Assembly (NCBI RefSeq): GCF_932294415.1
Contig: NC_065544.1
Coordinates: 15,971,351 to 16,035,350 of the forward strand
DNA from: Quercus robur
Lineage: Eukaryota > Streptophyta > Magnoliopsida > Fagales > Fagaceae
Reading direction: 5' to 3'
DNA length: 64,000 nucleotides
The notes below the pieces were generated by a model. It searched no databases. It had not been told where the DNA came from and saw only the letters and a list, made by a program, of their open reading frames with translations. Below, in pieces: positions 45,780-56,757 of the stretch; within the stretch, counting starts at the first letter, position 1; each line of letters begins with the position of its first letter. Made by a program: the position numbers and the translations under genes.

Positions 45780-45863
45780 GGGTTAACGACTAGTTATACT
45801 ATTATAGTAGTTCCTAAAAATCCTCCCATTAAATTAATTTAACGCTTTTGATGGGATTTGGAT

Positions 45864-46081
45864 CCGGTGCAATACTTAGGGTATTGCACCGGGTGCAATT
45901 ACACCACACTCACTCACATCAATTTTTACCACTTTCATTTTTTTACTTTAACTTTTTAACTTTTTCAACTTTTTTTTACTTTTTTTATTTAATGGTTGAA
46001 ATTAAAAGTTTATTTTTTGAATTTTCAATTTCAACAGTGTTTTACTATTGCATCAGGTGCAATTCCCTAGATATTGCACAT
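45864..46081. mobile_element. Inverted-repeat MITE with terminal hairpins
   Basis: The left end GGTGCAATACTTAGGGTATTGCACC is itself a perfect 10-bp hairpin (described in pieces: GGTGCAATAC, TTAGG, GTATTGCACC). Its inverted counterpart (TGTGCAATATCTAGGG) is at the right end. No open frame of interest. Confidence 0.6.
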
Positions 46082-46086
46082 GATTT

Positions 46087-46653
46087 CAGGGCCGGCTCAA
46101 CCATAGAAACAACTGATGCAATGTCCTAAGGCCCCCAAATAAAACAGAAAGGCCCCTCAATACAAATTAATTACGGCTCCTGCACCTAGGAAAAAAAATT
46201 TAAGGCGCCACTAATAGAAATAAATTGATATGAAGAACGAAAATTAGGGCCCTTGAAGAGAGAAAATAAGGCCCCTTGGTAACTGATGGTTTATCCAAAA
46301 AAAAAAATTTTAAGCCCCCTTTCCCAAAACATAGAAATTGAAGAGATAATGTTCCTATTTAAAATCTGAATTAATGGCTTTATAAATAACTTCATTGACA
46401 AAAACTAACATTTAGTACTTGAATGTAAGGAAAAAATAGACAGAAAAAACGTATTCTCTCCATCTTAAATCTCAAGAAATCAAAAACAGTATCGATTAGT
46501 ATTTTTTTTTCCCTACTCACCTTGCTTCTCTCTAGTCTCCATCTTGATTCTATTTTTATAGCATTCTTCGTTGTTTGCTAGCTACTCTTCTTTGATCTTC
46601 ATTCAGGTTTGCTTCTATTTGCTCTTCCTTTCTTTTTATTCTTCTTGCTACTG

Positions 46654-46685
<32 letters not shown>

Positions 46686-47690
46686 CACTTGTTGCTGAGT
46701 TTCACTGATTTGGGATTCTCTCTCTCTTCTTTTTTGTTAAGGAATTGGAACTAAACACTCTTTAGTCGTAGTCACCACTACAAGTCTTTTTATTAGACTT
46801 TTAAAAATTTTAATATTTTTCTCCAAAGTCCAAAGTGTACACGTTTATGGCTAGGAAGCATTCCACTTTTTTCTATGCTATGAGTTATCATGTCAATCTG
46901 CAGGAGTTATCAGAACCCATGTGAATTGCAAACTATAGTTACACATTTCTTACAATTAAGCAATTTTTGAAAATTAATTTATATATATATTTTTGTTTTA
47001 ATTCAAGTTTTTTTTTTTTTTTTTTTTTTTTTTGAGTTAAGTTTTAATTCAAGCTTTAATACTGAGTTGGCCGGTCACCTGTTTTTATTTTAGTGCTTCT
47101 ATTTGTTCGACCTACATCTAGACTTTGACTATCTAGTAATTATTATTATTATTATTATTTTTTGCTTTTTTTCCCATCCATTTAGAAAGTCATTAATTTG
47201 TTATACGTGCGAGTGTTATCTTAATTTAATAAAATTATAAGTTTAGAATAATATATTTTATATTAAAATTAATTTGTTAAGTTATGTGATAAATAATTTT
47301 TTATTTGTACAAGTTTAGAGTGTAAAGTGATCATATTATTTTCTAAGGTTGCAATTGTGTTTTGATAAACCAGGTTTTATTATTTTATACTTTAATTTTT
47401 GTTTTATTCTAGATAATTTATAATTTTTCTATTATAAATCATGTTTTATTTTAATTATAAATGTTTACTAAAAGATTAAGTGATAGTAAAAGGAAATGTT
47501 AATGAAACTTGAATGTAAAAATTTAATTAATAATTTTCCATCTCAAAGAGAATGATATATAGATTCTAAATAATTTTTTTTTAAAAAAATCAAAATTTAA
47601 ATAAATTTTTTTAATTAATATTTAAATAATTGAAAAAAGCCTCACTCTAAATTTTTACCTAAGGCCCCCAAATTTGTTGAGTCGGCGCTG
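46087..47690. mobile_element. Non-autonomous hAT element (1.6 kb)
   Basis: Inverted ends CAGGGCCGGCTCAAC and CAGCGCCGACTCAAC. 8-bp flanks CATGATTT (46079-46086) and CCTAATTT (47691-47698) agree at 6 of 8. The inside is AT-rich with two T-runs and no transposase. It starts only a few bases after the MITE at 45864-46081. Confidence 0.75.
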
Positions 47691-48046
47691 CCTAATTTGA
47701 ATCCCTTTTGATGCTAACATTAACGGTAGAATTGATGGAGAAATCTTACAATGGATTTGGAAGGTCATTTGGATAAGTAGAAAAGCTTTTTAGTTTTCTC
47801 CTTAACTTTAAACTAATTTGAAGAGTGTTGAATTTGATGGATTGCGAAATTTATCTATTTCTCTTGAATTAATAAATTTTTTTTCAATGAACTTTTTGGT
47901 TAGCCTATGAGGCACTTGAAAAGAATACACTGTATATATTAATTAAGCACAAAGTTCTTCACTCTAAAATGTTTTTAGAGTTAAAATTATGCCATAACTA
48001 TGAAAGTGTTTGTCATCCTTATTGGTTACCAAGTTACTGTGAAAGA

Positions 48047-48208
48047 GTGAGTTTCAGTTAGCTTAACTAGTAAAGTCTTTGATGATTGTATAAAAGATCT
48101 AGAATTTAATTCCTGCTTATACCAAAAATTGATTGGTGTCTTAGTCTGATGATAAAGAGCTATCATCAGGAGCAGATGCCATAAATTGAAACTCTTTAAA
48201 AAAAAAAA
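48047..48208 (+). mobile_element. tRNA-derived SINE, copy 6
   Basis: The only full copy on the plus strand: TTAGCTTAACTAGT (A box), GAATTTAATTCC (decayed B box), A-tail 48197-48208. Imperfect flanks TGTGAAAG and TGTGAAGG. Confidence 0.82.
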
Positions 48209-48625
48209 ATGTTTTTGTGAAGGCAAAGCCAAATAAATTAATATGAAAATAAAGCATAAGGTTCTGCCATGTGAGAAATTCTTTAATATTTTCTTAATTT
48301 AAGCTTCCATCTCAACAAAGCTCACATTTATATGAAAATAATAGTTCATTGAATTAAGCAAATCTAGTAAATGCATATAATATTAATTATCAATAGTTGT
48401 GCATTAATTTTTTAAGTTAAAAGAGTTTATATAATTATTGTTATAAATTTTATATAACAAACTCTTTTTGTTTGTAAAAATAATAATTTATTTAGAAATG
48501 ACATTTTTCCTCGTGTTTAATTGCTATAACAACAATTTAACACAAAAGCCATCAAAAATTAATTATTTGTGAATTAACTAAAACGAATCTTGACCATTTA
48601 ATTTTCTTAATTTTTTAAGTGATGT

Positions 48626-48628
<3 letters not shown>

Positions 48629-48695
<67 letters not shown>
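48629..48695. repeat. (AC)n microsatellite, about 33 units
   Basis: A perfect AC run. The matching place in copy 1 (about 5444-5460) has only a short AC tract, so it expanded after the duplication. Confidence 0.95.
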
Positions 48696-48696
<1 letters not shown>

Positions 48697-49505
48697 TAAA
48701 TTAATTTTTTTTTCCATTTATTCTATGTATTAAAAATGTTATTAATAAGATTAATATTTTTATTTTTTTATATTAATTATTTTAATCAGTGCATTAATTA
48801 TTTAACTATAGTGAAATTCTGAGGTTATTATTTTTCTATGATTTATGTGAGAAAAAATTGATATATATATATATATATATATGAAATTAATTTTTTTATT
48901 TATTCTATGCAATTAAAAAGATTATTAATAAGATAAATACATTTATTTTGTTATATTAATTATTTTAGTCAATGCATTAATTTTTTAAGTATAGTGAAAT
49001 TCCGATGTTATTTTTCTATGATTTATGTTAAAAAAAATCGATTTAAAATATTGTATTTTGCTCAAATTTAGTTGCTTTTGCAGCCATTGAAACAAAGTCC
49101 AACAAAAATAAATAAATAAATAAAAATCACATAATCTAGAATGTAGTTAAATAGCTCAATAATATTTGCATTTTTATTGAAGAAATATAATATTTTCATT
49201 CTTTATAGGCGTGAAACATGCCTATATATATATGTATGTGTGTATCAATCATTATATCATGTAATTTTCTAATTTGTAAATAGATGTTGCAAGATTAAAT
49301 CACTGCACTATTATTGTCTTCTTCTTTTCTTTTTCTTTTTTTCTTCTTTTTTTTTCTATAAAACAAAACACTAAAATTTACAAATTTTTACTAGAAAAAT
49401 TATTGAAATATTGGAGGGAACTAATAACAAATGCTCCGTATATGTGTGGAATTGAGAAGTTAACTAGTGGATATGTAGTAGTACATAATAAGTATCAGCA
49501 TTAGA

Positions 49506-49780
49506 GATATTATGTGTACATTGTGGGACTAGATTCGGGTCAATAACTGGCGTTAGTGATCACACTATGGTCAAGCATGGTTTCTGACCACTGTGTCCGA
49601 AAAATGGAGTGTGGAAACTCGTTCCCAAACGTGCTTGAGCAGCACAAAGCTAAATATGATATTCATATTTCAAGATTGTATAGTTCTTATTCGTTTGCTT
49701 AATTTACTGTTAATGAATGCGGGAAGCTCGAGCACTTCAAGCCTTCTAAGAACCCCAAGAAGAGAAGGCCCGCACGTACA
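49506..49780 (+). pseudogene. C2H2 zinc-finger coding remnant, copy 2
   Basis: Reads CVHCGTRFGS ... H ... H in one frame, then MECGNSFPNVLEQHKAKYDIH in another, and CGKLEHFKPSKNPKKRR further on. The same two fingers and basic tail are seen in copy 1 (7219-7525). Frameshifts make it dead. Confidence 0.5.
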
Positions 49781-50434
49781 ATTGATAATTCTTCCTTTTT
49801 TCTTTTTTCTTTTTTTTTCTTTTTTGTAAAATGTTCAGAAGATGAAATTTGAATGAGGTATATTAAACTAATTTATGTTTATGCTAAAAGCATGCTAAAG
49901 TATATTTGACCAAGATATATCATAATTCAATTTTTTTTGTCTAAATATGAAATTTGATAATGATAATAGTTATTACTTGACATTTATTATAATTGTGTTT
50001 GTATTCAAAATTATATATTAATACATTAGACATTTATTGTGTTTATATTTGTATATACTATATAGAATTATATATTCTAGTATTTAAAATTAATTTAATG
50101 TAACAAAATTTAAATGGAAGGATTTAATTAAGAAAAATAATTTAAATTCAATTAAAAATATAAATGAGAATAATGATATTTTTTTTAGGCCTCAAAAGCT
50201 TATTTATTTAGCACGATATTATGTGATCAATCAAAAGTCATTTCCAATAAACTTTTCAATCAAATAAATGTCATATTTATAATCTAATTATGTGTTAAAT
50301 ATTTCTTGAACTAAAAAAAAAAAATTAGTGTTATGAAAAAAGAAAAATACAAAAAAAAAAAAAACTTCTCGTACTTTTGATTGGTTGTATTTAAGTTACA
50401 CCTAGTTTAACCAAATAACTTTTTTTGTTAGAAT

Positions 50435-50557
50435 TTTTTTTTTTTTTTGAGAAATAATTACTACATGCTGCTAATTTTATAACTTGAATCCTTTTCCCCC
50501 AGACCCCCAAGCACTTTGTGTATGGGGAGGTGCCAATTCAACTACAAAGCCTTTGGA
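50435..50557 (-). mobile_element. SINE of a second family (Au-like)
   Basis: The minus strand has GTAGTTGAATTGGCACC (A-box type) and GGATTCAAGTT (weak B box), then a tail seen as a T-run. A perfect 9-bp duplication TGTTAGAAT flanks it (50426-50434 and 50558-50566). The stretches 49791-50425 and 50567-50985 show no gene. Confidence 0.75.
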
Positions 50558-51239
50558 TGTTAGAATATTTGAAAAACCTCATCGATGAATTACATATTCT
50601 CTATATTCTTAACAAGAATACTAAAATTTATGTCAATTGAATGTTATTTACTATTTGATATAGAAACTCATATTTTATTTGCAATTTTAAATATAAAAAA
50701 TTATTTAAATTTAAACACTTGATGAAGAACATAATTATTGATATAAGAATATCTTGAAATTTTGCAAACATATAAAATATAAGAAAAAAAATTTAATCAA
50801 ACAATAGATTTATTCAAATTCGTATCCAGTAAAAAGATATTAACTAGTCCACCATCTTTGGGTGCAAGTAGAACGTCTTCTATTTGACCCTCAAACTTTT
50901 TGTTGGTGTCAACCGTGGGTGGAGTTTATAGAAATTTTTGGGACCCATCTCAAATGGAGAGAATGCTGATACTTCTGGAATGAAGGTGAGGGTTTTGGCG
51001 TTTTGGGATTGAGGACTTGGGGAGCACGTACTGTCCAGGAGAAGAAGAAGAAGGAAATTGCAAGGAAATCTTAAGCGGAATACGAAGGGGCGAGGAAGTT
51101 TCCTAATTATTTATACGCACGGAAACTCCCTATCTTCCACAATTGTTGTAATTTTGGTTCAAAACATTGACCGAAATTCTAGTCTTAAAAGAAACTTTTA
51201 GTTGAATGAGAGAATTGAAATTCATTCTATATTTGATTT

Positions 51240-51716
51240 CATAGTTGTTGGTTATATTTATAAATTCTCCACCTTTGGGTTCTTTGATAGGATCAATTTC
51301 CTCACCCACCAAGTCTCAGCCTTCCCACCATAGCGTACTTCAATCCATAGCGTCAGTCTTCCCACCAACCAGGTCTCAGTCTGAGAGTTCATAATCCAAT
51401 AATAGACACCCAAAACCACAACTGTCTCATCCCATACGGTCAATCTTCCAGCCAACCAAGTCACATTCTAATGGGTTCTGATAGCCTGCATAAATTTTCT
51501 TCTTCTTCTTCAATACAAGCACATTTTCAATCAAATAAATTGGAATACTGAACCGCTTAATCAATCCAACAGTGTACTTCAATCCGATTGGCGGAACCTG
51601 AAAGAGTTCTTCTAATTGAAGAAAGGCTGAGCAGAGATCAGATTGAGCAGCTGATACATAAGCTCCAAACCATGGTTTCAGCCAATTTTGTATCAGGGGC
51701 TGTTTTGATTTGGACA
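51240..51716 (+). pseudogene. Truncated MYC2-like bHLH pseudogene
   Basis: This block aligns collinearly with 53240-53780 of the intact ORF: the TCTTTGATAG start region, GCGTCAGTCTTCCCACCAACC, GGTCAATCTTCCAGCCAACC and GAAAGGCTGAGCAGAGATCA. Indels and stops break every frame, and similarity ends after CATGGTTTCAGCCAATTTTG. Similarity of 50990-51110 to 52570-52680 shows that upstream DNA was duplicated too. Confidence 0.75.
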
Positions 51717-53240
51717 AGGGAATGAAATTTTTTCAATAACAGTATATATCGTTTCAAAGTTACCATAATTTTAATAAATGAGAATTTACTAAACTAAATG
51801 TTTTTTTTCTTTTTTTTTTTTTGGGACAAAACGCTAAAGATATCACAAATTTTACTACATAACATTTTTAAATTAATATAATAATAAATGTGATTGGTAA
51901 ATGTCAATAACATAATATGCAAATGTCAAACTTATTATTTTTAATTAATGACTTATTAATTTGTAAAGATTATATAATAAAATTAATAGCATCCCTTACA
52001 TCACGTATATCTTTTTTAACTTAGCTATTCTGCCACCATTTGTTTTTAGCTTTCTTTTTTTCTCCTCCTTATTATTTCTTTTTTTCCTTTCTATTTTTTA
52101 TTTTTCTTTTATCGCCCCCTTATGTTTATTCACTTAAGTCTTATCTCATTTTACTTTTATAGGTCATCATTTGTTGGGGAACATATCTTGGGGAGACTCC
52201 AATTGAAGGACTAATATAACATATAAAGACATCATTTGACCCAAAAGTTTAAACCAAAGAATTTGGTTCCAATTATGTTATATTAACATCTTATTATCCC
52301 CTTAATTAGTATCCAATTTGGGACAATTCTACTTAATCATCTACACCACATACACGTGAATATGTTACAAGCATATTTAACCAATTAAACCAGCAAGTCA
52401 CCAAAGATATAGTGACAAAAAGGAAAACTAATGGAGGACGTTTGACAAGGAAAACCAAAAAACCACTACAAAAATGACTCATCCCGATTTAGACAAATCT
52501 ATTATAAAAAGGAGTTTACAATGTATAAATAAAAGCTAGGTTACAATTCCAATAAACGAACCTAATATTTTTGGCGTTTTGGGAGTGAGTCAATGAGGAC
52601 GTGGGGGAATTCTTGAGGAAATTACGAAGGGAGCTACAAAGAAATCTCAAGAGTTATCTTAGCTATATATTTTTTAGAAATGCTATTTCCTTATTTTTAT
52701 AATATTTTCACAACACTTTCATAATAAATGACAAATTGTTATTGGTTGGTAAAAAAGTAATTTCAGTAGTTGGTTTAAATTAAAACTAATAAATAACTTA
52801 CCATCTAGAATTTATTGTATGTTATAAAAATATGGTAGCTGAAAGATATTTTCCGGTAAATTTTCACTACTTTTCTTGGTCATTGTTTTTTCTTTCTATA
52901 ATTGGTGGAAGACTTTTGATCACTTGGCTTGCCTTTTGCTTTTATATGTACGATCCTTTTTTTTATTCTATTATTGATATGCACGGCAACTCCATATGTG
53001 GATCCCTACTAGTTAGTACTTGCATCAATCTTTCCCAAATGTTATCAAAGTTTAGTCTGTTGGAACCAATAAGGCTAGAACCACTCATGAGGTAATGATT
53101 TAAAAGCAAGTTTTAGTTGAATGAGATATTAATTGAAATTCATCATCTATTTGATTTCATAATTGTTGGTTATGTGTGTTTTCATTTGAAGGGAGATGGA
53201 AATCATGGACGCAGTTGAAAGATATGTTTAGAAACTGTTT
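51717..53240. other. No supported gene; AT-rich MITE-like pieces
   Basis: 51825-52000 and 52690-52825 resemble short AT-rich inverted repeats with ATAATATTTTCACAACACTTT-like motifs. 52560-53240 is the duplicated upstream region of the MYC2-like gene. No coding frame is convincing. Confidence 0.45.
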
Positions 53241-53297
53241 GCGTTTATAAATTATCCACCTTCGGGTTCTTTGATAGAATCAATTGCCCCACTTACC

Positions 53298-54143
53298 ATG
53301 TCTCAGCTTAGTAAACCAGTTAGTGAAGTTCCAGAAGCTACTGCTTCCATAGCTTCAATCTTTCCACCAAACAATTCTGAGTCTTCTGGTTCAGCACCTA
53401 ATGAAACAATTCCACAAATCTCTCATTCCATAGCATCAGTCTTCCCACCAACCAAGTCTCAGTCTGACAGTTCAGAATCCAATGAAAGAAACCTACAACC
53501 ACAACAGACTCATCCCATACAGTCAATCTTCCAGCCAACCAAGTCGCATACAAGCAGTTCGGATAGCCTGCATAAATGTTCTTCTTCTACTTCAATACAA
53601 GCACATTTCCGATCAAATAAATTGGAACATTCTACTGAATCAATCCAAAACAGTACTTCAATCCGATTGTCTGAACCTGAAAGAGTTCCTCTGAGTAGAG
53701 TGGAAGAAAGGCTGAGCAGAGATCAGATTAAGCAGCTGATACATATGCTTCGAGTCATGGTTCCAGCCAATTCAAAAACGAGCTTGGAATGCCTCCTCGA
53801 CAGCACGACAACGTATATAAACGAGCTGAAGGGGAAACACCAGAGTTCGGAGTGCCATAAGGAGTACTTGCAGAAGCAATTGGAGAGCTTGGTGAATAAT
53901 ATCAACGTGGGGATAGCGGGAAGGAATGCGACGATTTTGATCCAATGTAGTAAGAATCACTCACCCTCGACCTTAATGGTGGCGTTGATGGAGCTAGAGT
54001 TAGATGTGTACAATGCGACCTGGACAGTGGTGAACGATTTGATGATGCTACATGCTGTGGTGAACATGGAAAGTGGATTTTACACACAAGAGCAGCTCAG
54101 GCTAGCGTTATTGGCCAAACTTGGCCTAGCATTCTTTCAGTAG
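53298..54143 (+). CDS. MYC2-like bHLH protein with degenerate basic region
   Basis: An intact 281-residue frame from the first ATG (the frame is open further upstream, so a longer protein is possible). The N-terminal third has three imperfect repeats of about 30 residues around SIASIFPP, SIASVFPPTKSQS and PIQSIFQPTKSHT. A bHLH-like region follows: VEERLSRDQIKQLIHMLR, MVPANSKTSLECLLDS and YINELKGKHQSSECHKEYL. The basic segment that should read as H-x-E-R-x-R-R is replaced, so DNA contact residues are lost while both helices and the zipper-like part remain. The C-terminus (ILIQCSKNHSPSTLM; FYTQEQLRLALLAKLG) matches the ACT-like domain of MYC2 proteins. MYC2 controls jasmonate responses in the nucleus. 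This one may dimerise without binding DNA, or be decaying. Confidence 0.7.
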   Translation: MSQLSKPVSEVPEATASIASIFPPNNSESSGSAPNETIPQISHSIASVFPPTKSQSDSSESNERNLQPQQTHPIQSIFQPTKSHTSSSDSLHKCSSSTSIQAHFRSNKLEHSTESIQNSTSIRLSEPERVPLSRVEERLSRDQIKQLIHMLRVMVPANSKTSLECLLDSTTTYINELKGKHQSSECHKEYLQKQLESLVNNINVGIAGRNATILIQCSKNHSPSTLMVALMELELDVYNATWTVVNDLMMLHAVVNMESGFYTQEQLRLALLAKLGLAFFQ

Positions 54144-55192
54144 GAGCAACTAGAGCTGCTCTTCTTTTTCTTCTTTTTTTTTTCCTCGAACTTTCTACGA
54201 ATAAGCCAATAAGATTTTATTTGGTTATTTAGCTTATTTTCAATGCTGGCTCAATCTGTGCAATGAATAGAAATCTTTTATACTATTTTTTGTGTTCCAC
54301 TAATTACAGTTTGTTATTTATTTATTTTTTTTCATTTTAAACTTTGACTAATTTATAAGGAAAGTTAAACAAATATATGATAAACTGTGATTGGAGGAAC
54401 ATAAAGTAAAACACATAAAATAGTACAGAGGATTTATATTCCTAAGCAATTGCCTCAACCCTCAAATAAAAAACGACAAGCCCTCTATAATACTTTTTGT
54501 GTACCACTTTATATTTTACCAATTACAATTTGCTATGTGTATGATTTTTTTTATTTTTTCCATTTTCAACTTTATTTATTTTATATATATTACTTTTTAT
54601 TTAAAATTTTTAGATAAAAAAATATTATATATATTCTAAAATCACATGTCATGTGCTCAATGATTTATGTGCACTACATGAATATTATATGAAACTATGA
54701 AATACTTTTTTAACAATTTGCTAATAGTAGGTAACACTAAGATTATGATTAAATCAATTATAAATCATAAATATGTGATGAAAACAATTGAAATCTAAAT
54801 GGCATAATAAGAAAGGAATCAATGTTAAAGACATATTGCATTTTTCACAAAAACCTCTTCTTCTAAAATTATAATCTATCACATGTAGCATCACCTGACG
54901 TATATATTGGGAGGGTTATGATATAATTTGTTTGAGTATTCTATAAATTTGCTTAGGTTAATTCCCATCAAAAAAATAAATAAAAATTTCCTTAGGTTAA
55001 AAGGAATATAAATGTTTAAAAATTTTGAGTGGATTGAATGATAATTTTCCTAAAAACTACTTAAAAATATAATTATATTTTAAAAGAAATTTAAAAAAAA
55101 AATTCAAAATTTCTGAGCCCATTCATCTCCGAAACTCCAAAAAGGCAAAAACTTTTAAAGACTGTTATTTTAACAAATATTTTTGAAAAATA

Positions 55193-55227
<35 letters not shown>

Positions 55228-55852
55228 ACACAGAAATGGCCCGTGAGATCGGTATTCCAAAATCAACTTGCCACTCAGCAATAAAAAATAAAATAATAAC
55301 AACAATAATAATAAAAGATAATGTCGATGTAATTTTAAGGAAGTTTCTTGTAATTGGGTTAATAGCAAAATCCAAGTAAAGGTCCATCCCAAGGGCCAAC
55401 GTCTCAGACCCGGTAGTCAGTAGCGCGTAAAAGCATTTTTTGCATTATGGTCATAATTTAGGGACGAGGAAAGTCATGGTTTTTTATTTTTATTTTTTTT
55501 AATACACCGGTATTTTCTCGTGTTACTAGACAAAAGGATGAGTTTTAAGGATCATATTAAAATTTTAGGGATTCAAATTGGTAGTTAAAGGCAAAATTTG
55601 AAAGAAAAAACTGTATTTTATGATTTTTTCATCAAATATGGTCACAATTATACTAAAAAAATTATGTAGATATGTGCTGCACAAGATGAAACAAGCATAT
55701 ATATATATATATACATGCATTTTTTAGATCATTCTGTATTGAAATATCCTAACTTATTATTAATTTATTATTATTACAAAAAAATGTTGTACTAAAGATT
55801 CTCTCTCTCACCACTATCTCACGTTAGGCAAGTTGGTACTTTTTCAAACCTT
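54144..55852. other. No supported gene
   Basis: AT-rich with an A-run (55196-55226) and a (TA)n tract (about 55698-55714). Open frames here are low-complexity. Confidence 0.55.
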
Positions 55853-56636
55853 AAGGGTCTGTTTGGTTGGAAGAGTGAAAAAGTGGAAGGATGGAAAATT
55901 GTGAAATAATAGAAAATATTTGGTTTTCCCTCTTATGTGTTTGGTTGGAGGGGTGAAAAAGTGAGAGGGTGGAAAACTCTTTTGTTTGGTTGGAGAGAAA
56001 AAAGGAATGATGGAAAATGTAATTTATATAAATTAACTATTATACCCTTATTACATGATATGTAAGAAATAAATTTATTTTTACTCATTAAATAATATAA
56101 AATTTATCACATCATACATATAAATTTATATTTATATTTTTATTATTATAATGTAAAAATTACAATAGCGTACATATAAATTTAATTGGGCAAAAGATTT
56201 TGTAGCCCACAAAAATGTGGTCAACAAATTTACACTATATTCAGCCTACAAAAACATTGTTGTGCTGATTAAACAAGGCAAAATAAATAAATAATAAATA
56301 AATAAAAGGAGAGAATAAAACCTGGACATTACTGTGCTATGAGAAGGTAAAGTAATAAGGATAAGAAGATGCAAAAGTCATCAGGTCATGAATAAAGTAA
56401 GGGGTAGGTGAGAGGGTATTTGTGTAAAATGCATTTCACAGCACTTTTCCCTCTCCATTTTCCTCCCAATTTAGGAGAATAAAAAAAGTGGGTCCGGGAG
56501 GGAAAACTTTATCCCCTGTTTTTTGTCTCTCCTATTTTCTTTTCTCAACCAAACAGTAGAAAACAACATTTTCCACCCTATTTTTCTTTCCTTATTTTCC
56601 ATCCTCTCTACTTTCGTCCCAACTAAACACACCCTA
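55853..56636. mobile_element. Non-autonomous hAT-like element (about 780 bp)
   Basis: The left end AAGGGTCTGTTTGGTTGG and inverted right end TAGGGTGTGTTTAGTTGG are typical plant hAT termini, followed on both sides by GGATGGAAAAT. No clear 8-bp duplication, so boundaries may be off by one or two bases. Confidence 0.7.
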
Positions 56637-56716
56637 AAGGCTTGAGGAGTTCATGGACCCAGATTCGAGTGGTCCCGAGGTGAGATTATACTGTCGATTG
56701 TTAAAAAAAAATAAAT

Positions 56717-56757
<41 letters not shown>

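Larger units (their letters stand above)
43265..45793 (+). mobile_element. Non-autonomous Helitron (2.5 kb)
   Basis: It starts TCTATATATATATATA directly after an A and ends with the hairpin CCCGTGCATCGCACGGG followed by TTAACGACTAG and a T. This is the TC...CTAG structure inserted between A and T. There is no target duplication, as expected. No Rep/helicase gene is visible. The interior contains exon-like gene pieces (43430-43566 and 44523-44734). Confidence 0.88.
48262..49790 (+). repeat. Duplicated genomic segment, copy 2
   Basis: Uninterrupted paralog of 2395-7500. The Pack-MULE target is whole at about 48459-48475 (AAACTCTTTTTGTTTG), and the solo-LTR target is whole near 48745. It has acquired a long (AC)n tract and a local duplication (48700-48800 resembles 48890-48990). 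Confidence 0.8.

Noticed and set aside
52832..53095. 87-residue plus-strand open frame
   Set aside because: Low-complexity, AT-rich, and part of the duplicated upstream DNA of the MYC2-like gene; no motif.
53271..53297. Start of the MYC2-like ORF at a TTG
   Set aside because: TTG is not a normal plant nuclear start; the first ATG in frame is at 53298.
55091..55399. Minus-strand open frames with poly-Phe
   Set aside because: Created by a 30-bp A-run; low-complexity.
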